From: Rubripirellula lacrimiformis
Lineage (GTDB): Bacteria; Planctomycetota; Planctomycetia; Pirellulales; Pirellulaceae
Assembly (NCBI RefSeq): GCF_007741535.1
Contig: NZ_CP036525.1
Coordinates: 4,154,001 to 4,218,000, forward strand
Length of the DNA stretch: 64,000 nt
Reading direction: 5' to 3'
In this document: piece by piece, positions 1-15,000 of the stretch
Layout of the letters: each line of letters opens with the position of its first letter
How positions within the stretch are numbered: the first letter of the stretch is position 1
The notes under the pieces: model-generated
What the model was told of the DNA's origin: nothing
The model's input: only the letters and a program-made list of their open reading frames with translations
The model's database searches: none
Translations under genes and position numbers: made by a program

Positions 1-2
1 AG

Positions 3-3000
3 AGTTTGATCGCGGAGTTTGATTTTCTAGAAGCCGTTCAGGGGATCAGCGGTGGCACACAGGCGGTCCGCCTGAACTTCAATCCGGTCACTCAGTTCAA
101 CGCGACGCTGTCCAGTTTGCTGGATCCGATCACGTCCCAAGCCGATTCGCTGCTGCAGCAGATCCAAGGCGAGTCGTTGGCGACGATCGTGCCGCTGAAT
201 TTGGGCACCGAGAATCTATCGTTCGACATTTTACGCGACGCGGCGACTCGCGAATTTGCCGTACGCATTCCTAACTTCAGCATCGGACTGGACCGACCGC
301 TGACGTTACCGGTTGATTTCACCGCCAGCATCGGTTTGCTGTCCGGCGGTGTGACCGGCGGCAGCATTTCGTTGGACGCTGGGCTGGACGTGGCGTTTGG
401 GGACGCCTTTGGTGCCGTCATCAACACCGGCGACTTAGGTGGCGCATTCGGGCTGGAATCTTTGCTGGAGGTTTCGATCTCTGATTTGATTGACGACATC
501 AGCCTGACCTATCGCGGCGAAGGACTGAACGTGAACCTGCCGTTCCATTTTGATGTCGCCGGTTTTGGCAGTGGGAACACACCGCCGGTGTTGACCTTGA
601 CCGACAGCAACCCGTTTGATTCGCAGATCCCCGAATTGGATCTGATCGTGCCAGAGGGTGCGGACTACTCGCCGCAGTCGATCTTCAGTTTTCAAACGCT
701 GGACCCCGCCGGGCTGGTGTCGTCGATCGAGCAGATTGGAACCTTGATCGGCGCTTGGGAAGACGGCGACTTACTGAACTTTCCGATCCCGTTAGCCGGC
801 AACACGACGATTGGCGACGCGGTTCAGTTTGCGACCAGCTTTACCAACAACGTGACATCGTTCTTGAAGGGCGACGACGGCACACCAGCGTTCGCATCGA
901 TTCAGGAATTCGTGAATTTGATCCCCGGTGTGAACATCAACGTCGCTGACTCGCTCAGCGACGTGGTGGTCTACGACCCCGTGCGGATGGCGCTGGACAT
1001 CGATCTGCAATACTTTTCACAGTTGGAACCGATCGTTGCGCAGGCCGACTTGAACTTCGTCGCCGGCGTGAACGATTTCGAACTCGGTTCGTTCACGATG
1101 GATCCAGGCGCCGATGGTACCGACAACCTGTTGACCATCACCGGTGACGTCACCACCGGCATGAAAATCTCCATCGATCTGTCCCCGCCGAGCCAACAGC
1201 GAAACGGAAAGGTGAATGTGGCCGAGACGATCTCCTCGCAAGCAAGCGGCGCGACAAGCGTTGTGGATGTGCTGGCACGTCAAGGCATTGGGTACCTGCG
1301 GGGCCGTTCGATCGCGACTCAGATCCAAACGTCTAACGGCGAATCCTACACACTCGACTTTGGTCCCATCACGGATTCGACTCGAATTGGGGATTTGATC
1401 GATCGCGGTCGAGTGATCGTTCAAGGCGAGCTTAAGGTTGATGTCCGTTTCGAAGATGACCGTTTGGTTTTGCTTGACACAACACTTGGCGGTGGTGCAT
1501 TTCAGTTAATAGCAGAAGATCAAGAATTCTTTACCCAGCTGTTTCCTAACCCTGCCGACGGAAATCGTTTGGAGAGTGTTCCGCTGTCAGACGCGATCGA
1601 GATCACACGAGACACTCTGTTAGAAACATTCTTTGACCCCTTCGATGCACAGCTTGATCAAGACAGTCGCGACGTGGTTATGTCGATGCGAGATGGGACG
1701 TCCCGGACAGTCTCCTTTGGGAAACTGAGAGATCGGACGGTTGGGGACTTGCTGGATGCTTTCACACTTTCTGCGGCGGGTGTGTCTCAAACGCTGGCGT
1801 CATTTTCGGGACGTTCGGTTGTGCTGCGTGACAAGACAGTGCCGGACGCCAGCAACCGTTTTTCGGTGGTTTGGGGGGATGGCCAAGGAACAACGTTGCT
1901 GCAAGCGATTGTCCCGATCGGATACGACCGCGTCCAAAGTTCGGAGGTCGATTCGGCGATCTTAGTCGGCCAGAGCGTCGATTCGGCATTCCCAATCAGT
2001 TCGGTTGTCGCCGAGAACGAATCTGTCCCACAAAATATTGTCGATGGCTGGATCGCCGAAGGGCCGTTCGGATCGGTGGGAGGCAACGGACTGACGGCAG
2101 ACGGAAGCAATCGCGTCGCCGGAGCGATGAGTCGTGTGCTTCCTCATCCGACCAACCCAGACGTGCTTTACGCAGCATCCGTCAATGGCGGAGTTTGGAA
2201 AACCACCAACGCGCAGGTTGCGTCACCAACTTGGACGACGACAACCGATCAACTGCCTTCTCTATCAATCAGCGCCCTAGAATTTGACAGTGCGGATACG
2301 ACTCGTCGAACCATCTACGCGGCTACCGGAAACTATTCGAGCTATGGAGAATCTGGAGCCGGGGGGTACCTGTACCGAACGACCGATGCGGGGGAAACCT
2401 GGGAGGTCGTTGAAAACAACCTGCCCATAGGTTCAAACAACATTTCAGCATTGTTTGTGGATGGCGACCTAATCATCGCCACGACCACCTGGGGTACCGT
2501 TGCCTTGAATGGCGGTGACAGCGGGAATGGCGTGTTTGTGAGCACAAACCGCGGACAATCGTTCTCTCCGGCGAACATCCCCGGATCGTCTCCAACGACT
2601 CCGTTCTATGATGTCGTGGCAGATTCTGGTCGCCAACATGTCTATGTCGCTGGAAAAACCGGCATCTACCGAACCGATGATGATGGTGTGACTTGGACGA
2701 ACCTAGCCAGTCTGGCGAATACGCCCACCGCCGCGTTCGTCAATGCGTTTCCCGCGCTCAATAACTCGATCAATCGGGTCGAACTGGCGATCCACCGTGA
2801 CGGACGGATCTATGTTGCACTGGTTGCGGATGCACAGCCACAAGCTGTCTTCTATGCGGAGGACGCAACGACAGCAGTGGTGCAGTGGACGCAAATGGAT
2901 CTGCCAACACTACCCCAGGGCGTCGCAACCCCGCTTACGGGCGCCAGCAATGCAACACCCATTGTTGTCACCGCTGCTGCCCACGGAATTGATCCCGAAA

Positions 3001-6000
3001 CTCGAGAAACTCAATTCGTCTTGATCGACGGTGTACTCGGGAATACAGCAGCGAACGGTTTTTGGCGAGTCAACGTGCTCAGCGCGGATACCTTTGAACT
3101 GCTGGGGAGTTCGGGAAACGGAGCCTATACTAATGGAGGCACTTTCGTCGAACTCACAGGGCCCAGTCCGCGTCCGAAGACGGTCAATCCAGCTGGTTCG
3201 CAAGGCGAAATCCATTTCTCGTTCGAAGTGGATCCAATCGCTGAACACATCGTTTACATGGGCGGCGATCGTCAAACGATTCCGAACCTGATTGATGCGG
3301 GATACGAGGGCGCAATTTTTCGCGGTGATACGCGAGAACCTCGGCGTAGCGGTTCCCAAACGACTTCGCCTCAATGGACCCACATCACCCATTCGGCGAA
3401 TAACAGCTTTGAAAACTCGGGTGGGACCGCGACGGGAACCGCACCCCATGCCGATTCGCGTGATATCGCCATCGATGCGGCAGGACGACTGATCGAGGTA
3501 GACGATGGAGGAGTGTTCTATCGATCATCTCGATTCGACGAAGGAAGCATTGGCGATTGGCATTCGATCTCCGGCAATCTGAATACAATTGAAATTCATG
3601 ACATTGCCTATGATCCGCTCCTTAATACCTTGCTGGCGGGTACACAAGATAACGGAAACCTATACCAAGCGTTTGAAAACCAAGCGGAGTGGACACGGAA
3701 TTCGTTGGGGGATGGTGGTGATGTCGCGGTCGATGCTGTGAGCTTGGCTGGTGACGGGTCACTGTACTATACGAGCTACGTCAAAGCAGAAGATTTTGCC
3801 TATACCGAAAATCGAGATGATTCCTCAGCACAATTCAATCAGCCGCTGGCGTTGCCAAGCGGCTTCAAGGGGGCATTTCGATCTCCGTTTGAGATCAATC
3901 GCGTTGATCCTACACGGTTGCTGCTTCAATCCGTAGATTCTCTCTTTGACATTACTTATAGGGAAGGAGTTTACGCAAGCGGGGTTGAGATCATATTTGG
4001 CACCAGCTACCGAGACGACCAGAATGCGCTGGTCTTTGGTGGGACGAAAGACGGCATTGCGAATGCCGATCTCATATGGGCAGGCCAGGGAAACACTGTC
4101 TACCAACGAACCGATCGTTCCGCATTTCCTGCTCCGCGATTTTCTTCTCCCGGAGAATCCATTCTCGATCTCGCAGTCTCGCCAACGAACTATGACCGCA
4201 TTGTCGCGGTAACCAACGAGAATGTTCTCTATTCGACGGACGCGTCGACGACAACCGACTTGGCCAGCCTGTATGTTCCGTCCTATGGTGTGCTGCCGAA
4301 GATCCGGAGCGTCGAGTTGATTTCCACTAGCGTCGGAGACTTTGTGATTGCAGGAACCAACACGGGGATTTTCTGGATCAATGCCAACGCGGCAGATCGT
4401 TGGACGAAGCTTGGAACCGGCTTGCCAAATGCAGTCGTCTATGATCTTGAATACAACTCCGATGATGATGTGCTTGCGGTGGGAACGCTGGGACGAGGCG
4501 CATGGACGATGGAAGCAATTTCGGAGAAATTGGTTCGCAACTGGAGTGCAAACCGTATCGCCGACGACAGTGATCCGAGATCAACGTTTTCGGCAAGTTG
4601 GTCAACCGTTGCTGCCGGGCACGCAGATGGAGCAAAAGTTTTCGATGCCGGCGTCAATGCTGTTGGTAACGAAAAGGGAGTTTGGCATTTCGACGGTGTA
4701 GAACCAGGCACTTATCAGGTATTTGCGAACTGGTCGGTCGCAGCGAACAATACCCCAAACGCAAATTACAGCATTGTCGACTCTGGGACCGTGATCGGGT
4801 CTGCGATACTAGATCAAACGCTAGCCCCAGCCACGGAAACGGTAGATGGTGTTGTGTGGCAGTTGGTCGCTGTTGTGACCACGACTGGCGATAGTGTTTC
4901 AGTCGAAGTTACACCTGGCAACGCAGGATTGACTCACGCGGACGCGATTCGCCTTGGTGTGCTTGGTCAATCTCAGAGCTCCGACGGCAACCAAGACGGT
5001 GTGCTCGTTGGGGAAGAACTGATCCCTCATCTGCCTCCGCAATCCCAAGTCGATTTGCAGACGCCACTTGACAACTTTACCGTCGTTCCCGGTGGACTCT
5101 TCGATTCGGCAGTTGCACCTTTGATGGGGCCGTTCCAGTTGGCTGAAGGTGAATCACCGCAGGTTTTAGGCCCCCATGTTCACTTCGCTGACGGGTCCCT
5201 TGAAATCCTGCCAATCGGGCTGACCAACAATGCCGAAACGATTGATGATCTGATTCACGCACTTCGCGTCCCCGACAAACTGCAAGTTCAGTTCACAGGC
5301 GATCGGCTGACGTTGATCGATTTAACCAACGGCAGCGAGACGTTTTCAGTTGACGTTGATCCTCAGTCTCGTCTTGGCAAGATCCTCTATGACCCAATCG
5401 TTGTGCTTCGCGACGCACTCGCCGTTGGTCGTGATGTCGATGACGACGGACAGGTGCAAAGCCGGGTCCTGGCGATTCGCGATCTGGAAGAAACTGATTC
5501 TGCGGCGGAATTTGTTCCTGAACTGACGCATGATATGGTCGGCGCGCCCATCACCGCTCAATTGCGTGACGGCACATCCGTCGAGCTGAACGTGGGCGAA
5601 ATCAATCCGAATGTGACGCTGGGCGACATCATTGATCGGCTGACGGTGCGGCGGGGACTGAAACGAGTGGTGATTGCTCGTTTGGACGGCAACCGCATCG
5701 TGCTGGAGGACAACACGCGGCCCATCAACGCCTCGTCAACATTCCGGTTGGATTGGGATGGGAACGTCGCCAACGGGCCGACGTCCTATTTCCTGGGTTC
5801 GACCAATGGCAGCACGGCCGGGTTTGCGTTGGGCAAGTCGCTGCGTGAAGAATCGCTGCAACCCGATTTGCAACAACGTATCTTCAGTACAATCTATGAT
5901 GCGGCGCCAAATTGGACGACGCTGGATACGGTTGCCCGTCGAATGGGCAGCCCGCAGGCATTTGGAATCGGATCGGAATCCGAAACGCACTTGTTCAAAG

Positions 6001-9000
6001 TCCAGTTGGCCGATGGGCGATTTGCAGACTTCACGGTTCCCGGTTTGCTAGCCAACCACACGATCGCCGACATCACGCGGCAGTGGCAGTTCTTTGATGA
6101 AAGTGGCGTGGAGCCGGAACTGTTGGCCGAGGTCAAGTTGGTCGATGACCGCTGGGTGATCGTTGACAAAACCAACGGGAATGTTGTTCGGCGAATCACG
6201 CAAACCTCGTCGGACTTTACATCGGCTCTGTTCGCGGATTCGGTCGTTAACGATGACGGTTTTGTGGTCAGTCGTAAGCTATCGGAAACCTTGCTGGACA
6301 GTCTCGGTTCGGCGACGCCGATCGGATCGTTCTTTGATCCCGAAGACGCGCGGTTGAACCAGGGCATTTCGGCGCCGCTACAGATTTCGCTGCGTGATGG
6401 TTCGACGCAAACCGTGAACCTTGGCGATTGGAACACAATGTCGCTGGGGGATTTGGTTCAGCGACTGACCTTGCGCAATGAACAGGGCAACACGGTTCTG
6501 CTGGCCGCAGTCGAAGACGATGCGTTGCTGTTGGAAGACATCAGCTTGGCGATTGGCGCTGCCGCCGTCCAACCGTTCTCCATTCGCTGGGTTGGCAATC
6601 ACAGCGAGAATGACACGCCCAATGGCGGTCAATGGGCCGGTCAATTCGTTCCCATCGCCTCCGATGCGGATTCCGATGGTGTGCTACGTGGCAAGCCGTT
6701 TTTGGCCCAGTTGCCCGGCGAGCTTTCGCCGGTTTCTAGCAAGACATTGCTCAGTTCAATCCTGACTCGCAAACAGCTATCGTTCGCGATCGGATTACCA
6801 GCAGCGGCAACCGTGACGCTGCGGGATGGCCGTCCATTGTCCATCGATACCGGCCTGCTGGATGAAGATTTGACCGTCAGTGATTTCTTGTCACGGCTGA
6901 CGATCGAGGATGATGACGGAGTGGTCCTGATCGCGTCGCTGGTCGGCGACCGGATCGTGTTGACAGACATGACGGATGGCCCCAGCGGCGGCGATGATCG
7001 ATTGTTGATCGAATCGTCGCACCCGGTCTTTGAACAACTAGGGTTAGTAGGCAGTTCGGCCGTGCTGGACACGGCGGAGCGAATCGTCCTGACGTCCAAT
7101 TCTTTGGCGACGTCGCGAATTGCATCCACCACAACGCTGGACCAGATCATCTCCGATCTGCCGATTCCGGACTTCGTGACGTACGGCTTGAGCGTTCGCA
7201 CCGCCGACTTTGACGATGCCGATGTTGGCATTGGGCTTAACTTTTTGAACGACGGCGGTGTGTCGACATTGCGGGAAGTGTTGGATAATTTCAACAGCCT
7301 TGACCAAGTCTCGGTTCACTTCGAAGACGGTCGGTTCGTGATGCGCAGCGGAGCCAGTCCGTCCGCTGATGGGGCCTTGCAGCTGACGCCGTTTGGCGAG
7401 GCCTCGACAGGGCGCGAGATCGCCTTTGCATTGTTCGGCGGAGACGACGAAGGGGTCGATAGCGGCCAGCGGTTGCTGGTTGATATGGACAACGATGCGG
7501 AATCATTCGGCGCAAACGTCTACCCGGCCCTGCGTGATTCCAACGTCAACGCAGGCACATCGCTGGGTTCGTTGTTGCGGACCATGGAAATCAATATGGA
7601 TTCGGGTGTTTTGCAGAACACTCCGATCCGTTACCAGCTTTCCGATGGTAGCATCCAGGACGTCACGGTTCGGCACACCGAGAACCTTTCATTGTCGGAC
7701 TATGTGCGGCAATACGAAGTCATTCGCAATGGTCGCACGGTCGTCGCGGCGTCTTTGGCCGGGAACGCGTCGGACGGATTCCGTTTGGCGCTTGCAGACT
7801 ACTCAACACGATTCTTGGATCCCAGCGATTCCGAAGCGAACCAATCGGCGTACGGCGGTTCGTTCAGTGTGATTGTTCAACCCGGTGCGAGTGCGGGAAA
7901 CTATTCGACGTTGCCGTTCTTGTTAGGCGTGCTAACACCGAATGCCGAGGGTGCATCCGTGTCGGGCAGTCCGTTGGTGGCAGCGGCCAAGAATGTTCTC
8001 GATCGAATTCGGATCACCGAATCGCCTTCGTTCGTTGCCAACATCAGCGCGGTTGCGTCGAACCTGAACGCAACGGCGTCTGTGGGCGGGGTAGCGTCGG
8101 CCTCGATCGTCAATGGGAGTGCTTCGGTAGCCGGCAGCGTGGGCTTGTCGGTCATCATCCCGCCTGGGCAAGAAGATCTTTCGCTGGGCGATCTGGGGCG
8201 TGCCTTGATTAACCCGCTGACCAGCTTGGATCTTGATCTGGATCTGGACGTCCAAGCCGGTGCCGAACTGGCATTGGAACTGTTCGGCGTGCCGCTATCG
8301 TCCAACCAACCAGGTGAAACGCCGCGTTTCGATCTCGTCTGGAACGATGTCATTACCGCGGATCCAGCGATCGCTTTTCAACCGGAAAACCTGCAGCTAA
8401 CGACTCAGAACTTTGACAATCTGGTTCCCGAGTTTTCGCTTGCCGACATTCCCCGGTTGATTCGGTCGGCGGTCGACATTGTCAATGAATTCGCAAGCGA
8501 GCAATTGCTCGGTAAACGTCTGCCAATTATCAACGTTTCACTGGCAGATTCCCTTGCGGCAGTCGACCGAGTTGCCGCGATCGCCGACAACGTGATCAAC
8601 AATGCCCAGGGAACACTTCAGGACATCGAAGATGCAATCGAGCTCGGGATTGAAAATGGTCTGGGGCTGGTCGACATAGATCGCGATTTGGTGGAACTGG
8701 ATCTGTTTTTCGACGGCGACACGATGACGCTGCGAAGTTCGCTAGAAGTCGCCTTCGACGTGATGCAGCAGCGTGCCTTCGATCTTGATTTGGCGTCGTT
8801 GGGGTTGAGCCAAAACGAACTTGTTGATCGAGGATTGGGGTCCCTGTCGAACTTCGTCGACTTTTCTGGCAGTGGTGAGTTTGCGTTCGAAGCGGATGCA
8901 ACTTTCAATGCGGACCTGGGATTGGATTTAGTTCAACTGGGTCTGGTGACGCCGCCCGATGGTGTCGTGGATGACGCGCGTTTCCGCGACGCCGTGGTCG

Positions 9001-12000
9001 TCTATGACACCACCGGTGTGGTTGCCAATGCGCGGATCGCAGCGGATGACATCCAGTTCGAAGCGGCCATTTTGTCATTGCCCGTATCCGTCGGACCGGG
9101 ACGTCTGGCACTGGATCGCGACGGTCTGAATTTTGACGGATCAGCCGAAATCACGGACCCGGCCCGGATCGAGATTCGCGCCGCGGGGACTTGGGCCAAT
9201 AGCCGAAAACCACTCGCAAGCATCACCACCAGCGACTTCGAAATCAACTACGGCGACGGCGGTAACGCTTTGTCGGATGCGATCGGAATTGGCATCGATT
9301 TGCCCTTGTCCTTGGGTAGCGACGGAGTATCACAACCGTTGCAAGTTCAATGGAATGAATTATCGCAGTTAAGTTTTGAAATCTTGCCCATCGGCCAATC
9401 CATTGCGACGGCAGGATCGACGGCCCCCAATCAGATCGCGTTGCCGAATGTCACCGCCCTGGTGACGGACCTAAGTCTGACCGACGGCTTGATTGCGCTG
9501 GCCAATACGCTACGTGGTTTGTTCGATTCGCTGGACAATTACTTGGGTGACGAGATTCTCGGCATCCCCGTGCCGTTGATCGGCGAAGGGCTGGATGGCG
9601 CGGTCTCATTTGTCGAAGACTTTATCGCGCCACTGGCTGACCAGTTGCAAGCCGCTGATACGTCCGCGGATCGCGTCGCGGTTGTTGGTCAGAAAATTTT
9701 GTTCGATACGCTGGGCCCCGGTACAAACGGAAACGGGTTGAACGTGTTGAACTTGATCGATCGGAATGGGGACGGTGCGTTCTCCTACTTAGACGTTCCA
9801 TTGCTGGCCGATGTTGCTGACAACATCTCGTACCCGATCTCGATCCAGAAATCAGCTTTTTCGACCACAGTCCCGTTGGATCTAGACGTCGGTGGCAGCG
9901 CGCTGGGCCTTGATCTAGAGGGCGATGCCCGCATCGATGTGAATTACGGCATCGATTTTGTGGTCGGATTCAATCTAAATACCGGCGGCTATGTTGAATT
10001 TTTGGACGGACAGAATTCAGAATTGTCGTTGGAGTTTGTCGCCAGCGTGGACAATTTGGTGGGCGAAGGTCGACTTGGACCGCTGCGGATTGGCGTCGAG
10101 ACGATTCCGGCAACAAGTCTGACAGAGGAACAACGGACGCGCACTCGTTTAGATCCCAACGATTCGACGACAGAGACCGTCAATGCATTCCGCGGCGCCG
10201 TTGGTGTCAACTTACCGGACGGACAATTCGGTCTGTCGGATCTGGGACTGCTTTTCGCCGGAATCGAAGCGGACATTGAATTTGCGGGTTCGCTGTACAC
10301 CAAGGTGGATACCGGGATCAACACGTCGGTCGAGGGCATTCCGACGATTGTGGCCGACCTTGCGCTGAACTTTGATCGATCGTCGCTATCGATTGGCGAA
10401 GGGGTCGAGTTCGCCGCCCCCCAAATCGCGATCACAAAGGCTGGGCTGGACCTCGGCTCGTTCGTCACCAATGTGCTGACGCCGGTATTGAAACCCGTCA
10501 ATCAGTTCTTGCGTCCGATCCGTCCGGTATTGGAAACGCTGACATCGCCGATCCCTGGCGTCTCGGCACTGATTGGCGAGGTGACCTACGTCGATCTGAT
10601 TTCGCTGTTTGGAAGCGGTGGCCAGTCGGTTGTACCGTTCGTCAACGCGCTGGCGGATCTTGCAGAGTTTGCCGACGTTCCTGATTCCGCCGACGGTCTG
10701 ATCCTGCCATTGGGCGATTTTCTGCCCACGCTTCAGGATGGTATTTTGGTTCCTGGTCCGTCGATTGGTGCCGAGAACTTGCAAGACTTCCTAGACAGCA
10801 ATGAAGATGCCAACTTTGATGCATTGAACCAGTACCTCAGCAACTTGCCGTTGCCGTTGACGGCGGATGGCGACGACGGTGACATCGGCGATGATCCCAA
10901 TACGGTCGGTCCCGATGGGCAACCTGGGATCAGTCGCAACCTGACACCGGGCAAATTTAGCATCCCGTTGTTCAAGGATCCGTCGCAGGCAATCGAACTA
11001 CTGTTTGGTAAACGTGATCTTCGGTTGGTGGAGTACCAAGCGCCGATTTTGGAAGCCAATTTTGAATTCGACTTGCCGTTTCCGGTGTTTCCAGCGGTGG
11101 ATGTGATTCTGGGTGCGTACTTCAACGCTCGCGTCGACTTTGCATTCGGCTATGACACACAGGGGTTCTTTGACTACGCCGATTCAGGCCGATTCCTTGA
11201 TGTGTTGAACGGATTCTTTTTGGACGACCGGGCCGTCTTTGATCAGCAAGGCAATAAGATCAGCGACACAGCGGAGTTGTCCACGAATTTCGGGGTAACG
11301 CTTGGCGCGCAGATCAACTTGGCTGCTGTCAAAGCCGGCGTCGAGGTCGGTATCGGCGCGGGCATCGAATTGGACCTGAACGATCCCAATCTAGATGGCA
11401 AAATTCGCTTTGACGAATTGCGGGATAACATCAGCAAGGGATTCGGCGCCGGCGTTGGTCCGTTGTTCATCTTCGACCCGTCCGGCGGTATCGATGCGTT
11501 CGTGACCGCCTTTGTGAAGGCCTTCGGAATTCGCGTTTCGACGACGTTGGGGCCACGGCGCATTTTGGACTTCGATCTACCGCAATCGTCCGACTTTAAC
11601 CCCGTGTTAGCTAGTCTGGACAGCGACGGTCAGCTGCTGCTGCATACGGGGCCGAATTCGTCACTTCGTCAGTTTGGGACGTTGGATGACGTCAACGATC
11701 TGTTCTCGCTTTCGTTGGATGACGAGACGGATGATATCGTTGTGACCGGGTTTGGCGTCGAGCAGCGATTTGCACGGCGTGACGTCACCAGCGTCTACGC
11801 GGAAACGGGATTGGGCAACGACGAGATCTTTATTGATCACACGATTAGCATCCCCGCCGTCATCCTTGCTGGGCCGGGTCGCGACGTGATCGTTGGTGGT
11901 AGTGGTCCGTTGATCGCCTATGGAGGCAGCGGGAACGACGAAATCACGGGCGGTAGCGGCGACGATGTGCTGTACGGCAACGGTACCGATCTGATTTCGG

Positions 12001-15000
12001 GTACCGAAACCGTCGTGGATGAGGATGGCAATGAACGCGAAGTGCCGATCACGGACCGCGATGTACTGGTGGGCGGCCCCGGCAACGATGTGCTGATCGG
12101 CGGCGAACAACGCGATGAATTGCAGGGCGAGGAGGGCGACGATCGGCTGGAAGGTGGCCTGGGGCCTGACTTCCTAGGCGGCGGACCTGGCAACGACGTG
12201 TTGGTCGGTGGCGATCATGACGATGCGTTGGATGGTGGTGATGGAGACGACCGGCTGTTCGGCGACGCCGAACCGGGGACTGGAACCGTGATTGCCGGTG
12301 CCGACTTCTTGCAAGGTGGCGATGGCAATGATCAGTTATTCGGTGGCGGCGAAAACGACGAACTGTTCGGTGGTGCCGGTAGTGATTCCATCTATGGCGA
12401 AGCAGGGGACGACCTGATCGTCGGGGGCAAAGCTTCCCCCGCGATTCCGGACTTCGAATTGTTACAGCCGACTCCCGATCTAGCTCCCCACGTGCTCAGT
12501 GGCGGTCTAGGGAACGACCTGATTTACGGGACCGCCGGGCCGGACACGGTCATCGATTCGGGGGGGCAGAATCGAATCTTTACTTACGAAGGGGACGATA
12601 TCGTCACCGCCGGTGATGGCGCCGATCTGATCCGCACTGGCGACGGCAACGATGTGGTCGATGCCGGCGGAGGCGTTAACCGGATCTACACCGGTGCTGG
12701 ATTCGACATTGTGACATCCGGCGCGGCCAGCGACTTCATTGATCTGCGTCCACAGCAAACAGCCAACACCGGTTTGCAGCTTCAGATCGCAGCCGCTATC
12801 GATGGTGGCCAAGTCACCGATGCGGGCGGGAACAACACGATCTTTACCGATGATGGCGGTGACACGATCAATGTGCTCGGTAGCGGCGAAAACTTCATCG
12901 ATGCCGGCGGCGGTGACAACTTCATTCGCACGGTGGGATTCGGCGGCGACACCATCCAAACTGGCAGTGGTGACGATGTGGTCAATGCGGGCGATGGAAA
13001 CAATGAAATCAGCGTTGGGGCTGGCAACGATGAAGTGACAACCGGCGGCGGAAACGACAACGTCTATCTTGGCAGTGGCGACGACACCGCTTCGACCGGT
13101 GCGGGCAACGATGTCATCATCGCAGGCCTTGGCGATGACTTTGTCGATGCCGGTGGCGGAAGCGACTTCATCCGCGGTGGACTTGGCGACGATGAACTGG
13201 TCGGCGGTATCGGCAGCGATAATGTCGATGGTGGAAGCGGACAAGACATCATTTGGGGTGACTTGCGCATCTATACCAAGGCCGAGCTTTTCGCGGGATT
13301 GGTCTTGCCCTTTGGTTACGACGCAGATGAAACCATCGTTCCCCTGACGGCAGTCGTCCCTGCGGTCGTCGCGAACGTATCTCTAGAAGGTTTCCCCGAA
13401 GATGGCAATGACTTGCTGCGTGGTGGTGACAGTCTTGACTACATCTTCGGTGGCGGCGGTCGCGATCGAATTGAAAGCGGTCCCGGGGCTTCCTACATCG
13501 ATGGTGGCCGTGGCAACGATATTTTGATCGGCAACAGTGGTCCGGATGTGATTCGTGGCGGAGCAGGCGACGATGACATCCAGGGCTTTGGCGGCATTGA
13601 CTTTAGCTACGGCGATGATGGTGATGACTTCATCCGTGGCGGAGCGGGACTGGATGTTTTGGGAATCATTCAAACGCTTGGACAGCGGTCCTATGGTGGT
13701 TCGGGCAATGATGTGATCTGGGCGTGGGCGGCGTCGTCGTTGGCAGGTGAGACCGGTCTGGTGGGTGAATACCTGGACGGTGGCGAAGGGCGTGACGAAC
13801 TGCTGGGCAACCTGCGCCGGGATACTTTGATCGGTGGGGGTGGCGACGATCGATTGCTCGGGGATGCATTGGCGGGCAGCAACTACGACAGTAACGCCGC
13901 CTTCCGAACACTCGGCGGCGATGACGTGATCGTCGGGGGATTCGGCGATGACCTGCTGCAGGGCGGCGGCGGCAACGACATGTTGTTCGGCGGCGCGAAC
14001 GTCGATGAACTGGAAGGCCATGCCGGAAGCGATCACCTGTACGGCGGACATGGCATCGACTTCATGCGTCTCGACGTGGATTCGCAGTACGACGTGGACG
14101 ACTTGGACGTGATTGACGGCGGGTTCGCTGATGCACCAAACGATACGCCGTTTGGCCTGGACAACTCGACGGACATCATCGTCATCAACGGTTCTGACGA
14201 AGACGATATCATCACGATCGCGGGCAATGGTGATCAAGCGATCGTCAACTACAAGGTTGGGAATGAACCGCTTCGCCAGATTGACATTCGCATTCAAGAC
14301 GCCGACGGGAACACACTGGTCGAACAGTATCAGATCAACGGCTTGGGCGGGAATGATAGGATTGGTTTTGAAGCGTCGTTTGACACCAGCGACCTGGCCG
14401 CACGCAGCCGCGACTGGGTCGGTGTGTTCCAAGGCGGATCCGGCGACGACACCCTGACGGGATCGGCTGGTCGCGATCGGCTGGATGGCGGACGCGGAAG
14501 TGATATCGTGTACGGCCTTGGCGGTGACGATCGGCTGTGGGGTGATTCCGGCGAAGGACGATCGACCGATACCGATTACCTGTACGCCGGTGGCGGGAAC
14601 GACGACCTGCTGGGTGGGCTGGGGATCAATTATCTGTTTGCCTGGTCGGGTGACCCCACCGGCGGCGGAGCGATCCTAAACGGTCCGAAATATGGTGTCT
14701 TCGATGAAAATGGCGAGCGCGAGGACACTGGACTGAACCGGATGCTCGGACGCGACCAGGATGATTTCCTGTATGCAGGCAGCGGTCTTGATTTCATGTA
14801 CGGCGGTGATGGGGATGACCTGCTGTACGATGTCGATGGTGAATTGCTGGAAAGCTTTGGCGTTCCCGAGGGCGACGAGTGGCTCGATTACGCTCGCAAC
14901 AACGATTCGGTCTGGTACTACGGTGCGACCGATCGTGACGACATCATTTCAGTGGACTACGTCACCGAACCGGGGTTGCTGGCCAATCATCACCTGATCA

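Noticed and set aside
2036-4530. Active sialidase.
   Set aside because: Asp-box-like turns are present but no catalytic arginine triad, Tyr/Glu pair or Asp acid could be assigned.
12507-14432. Long reverse-strand frames opposite the RTX region.
   Set aside because: Antisense reading of Gly/Asp codons gives Val/Ala/Ile-rich repeats; the forward frame is clearly coding.
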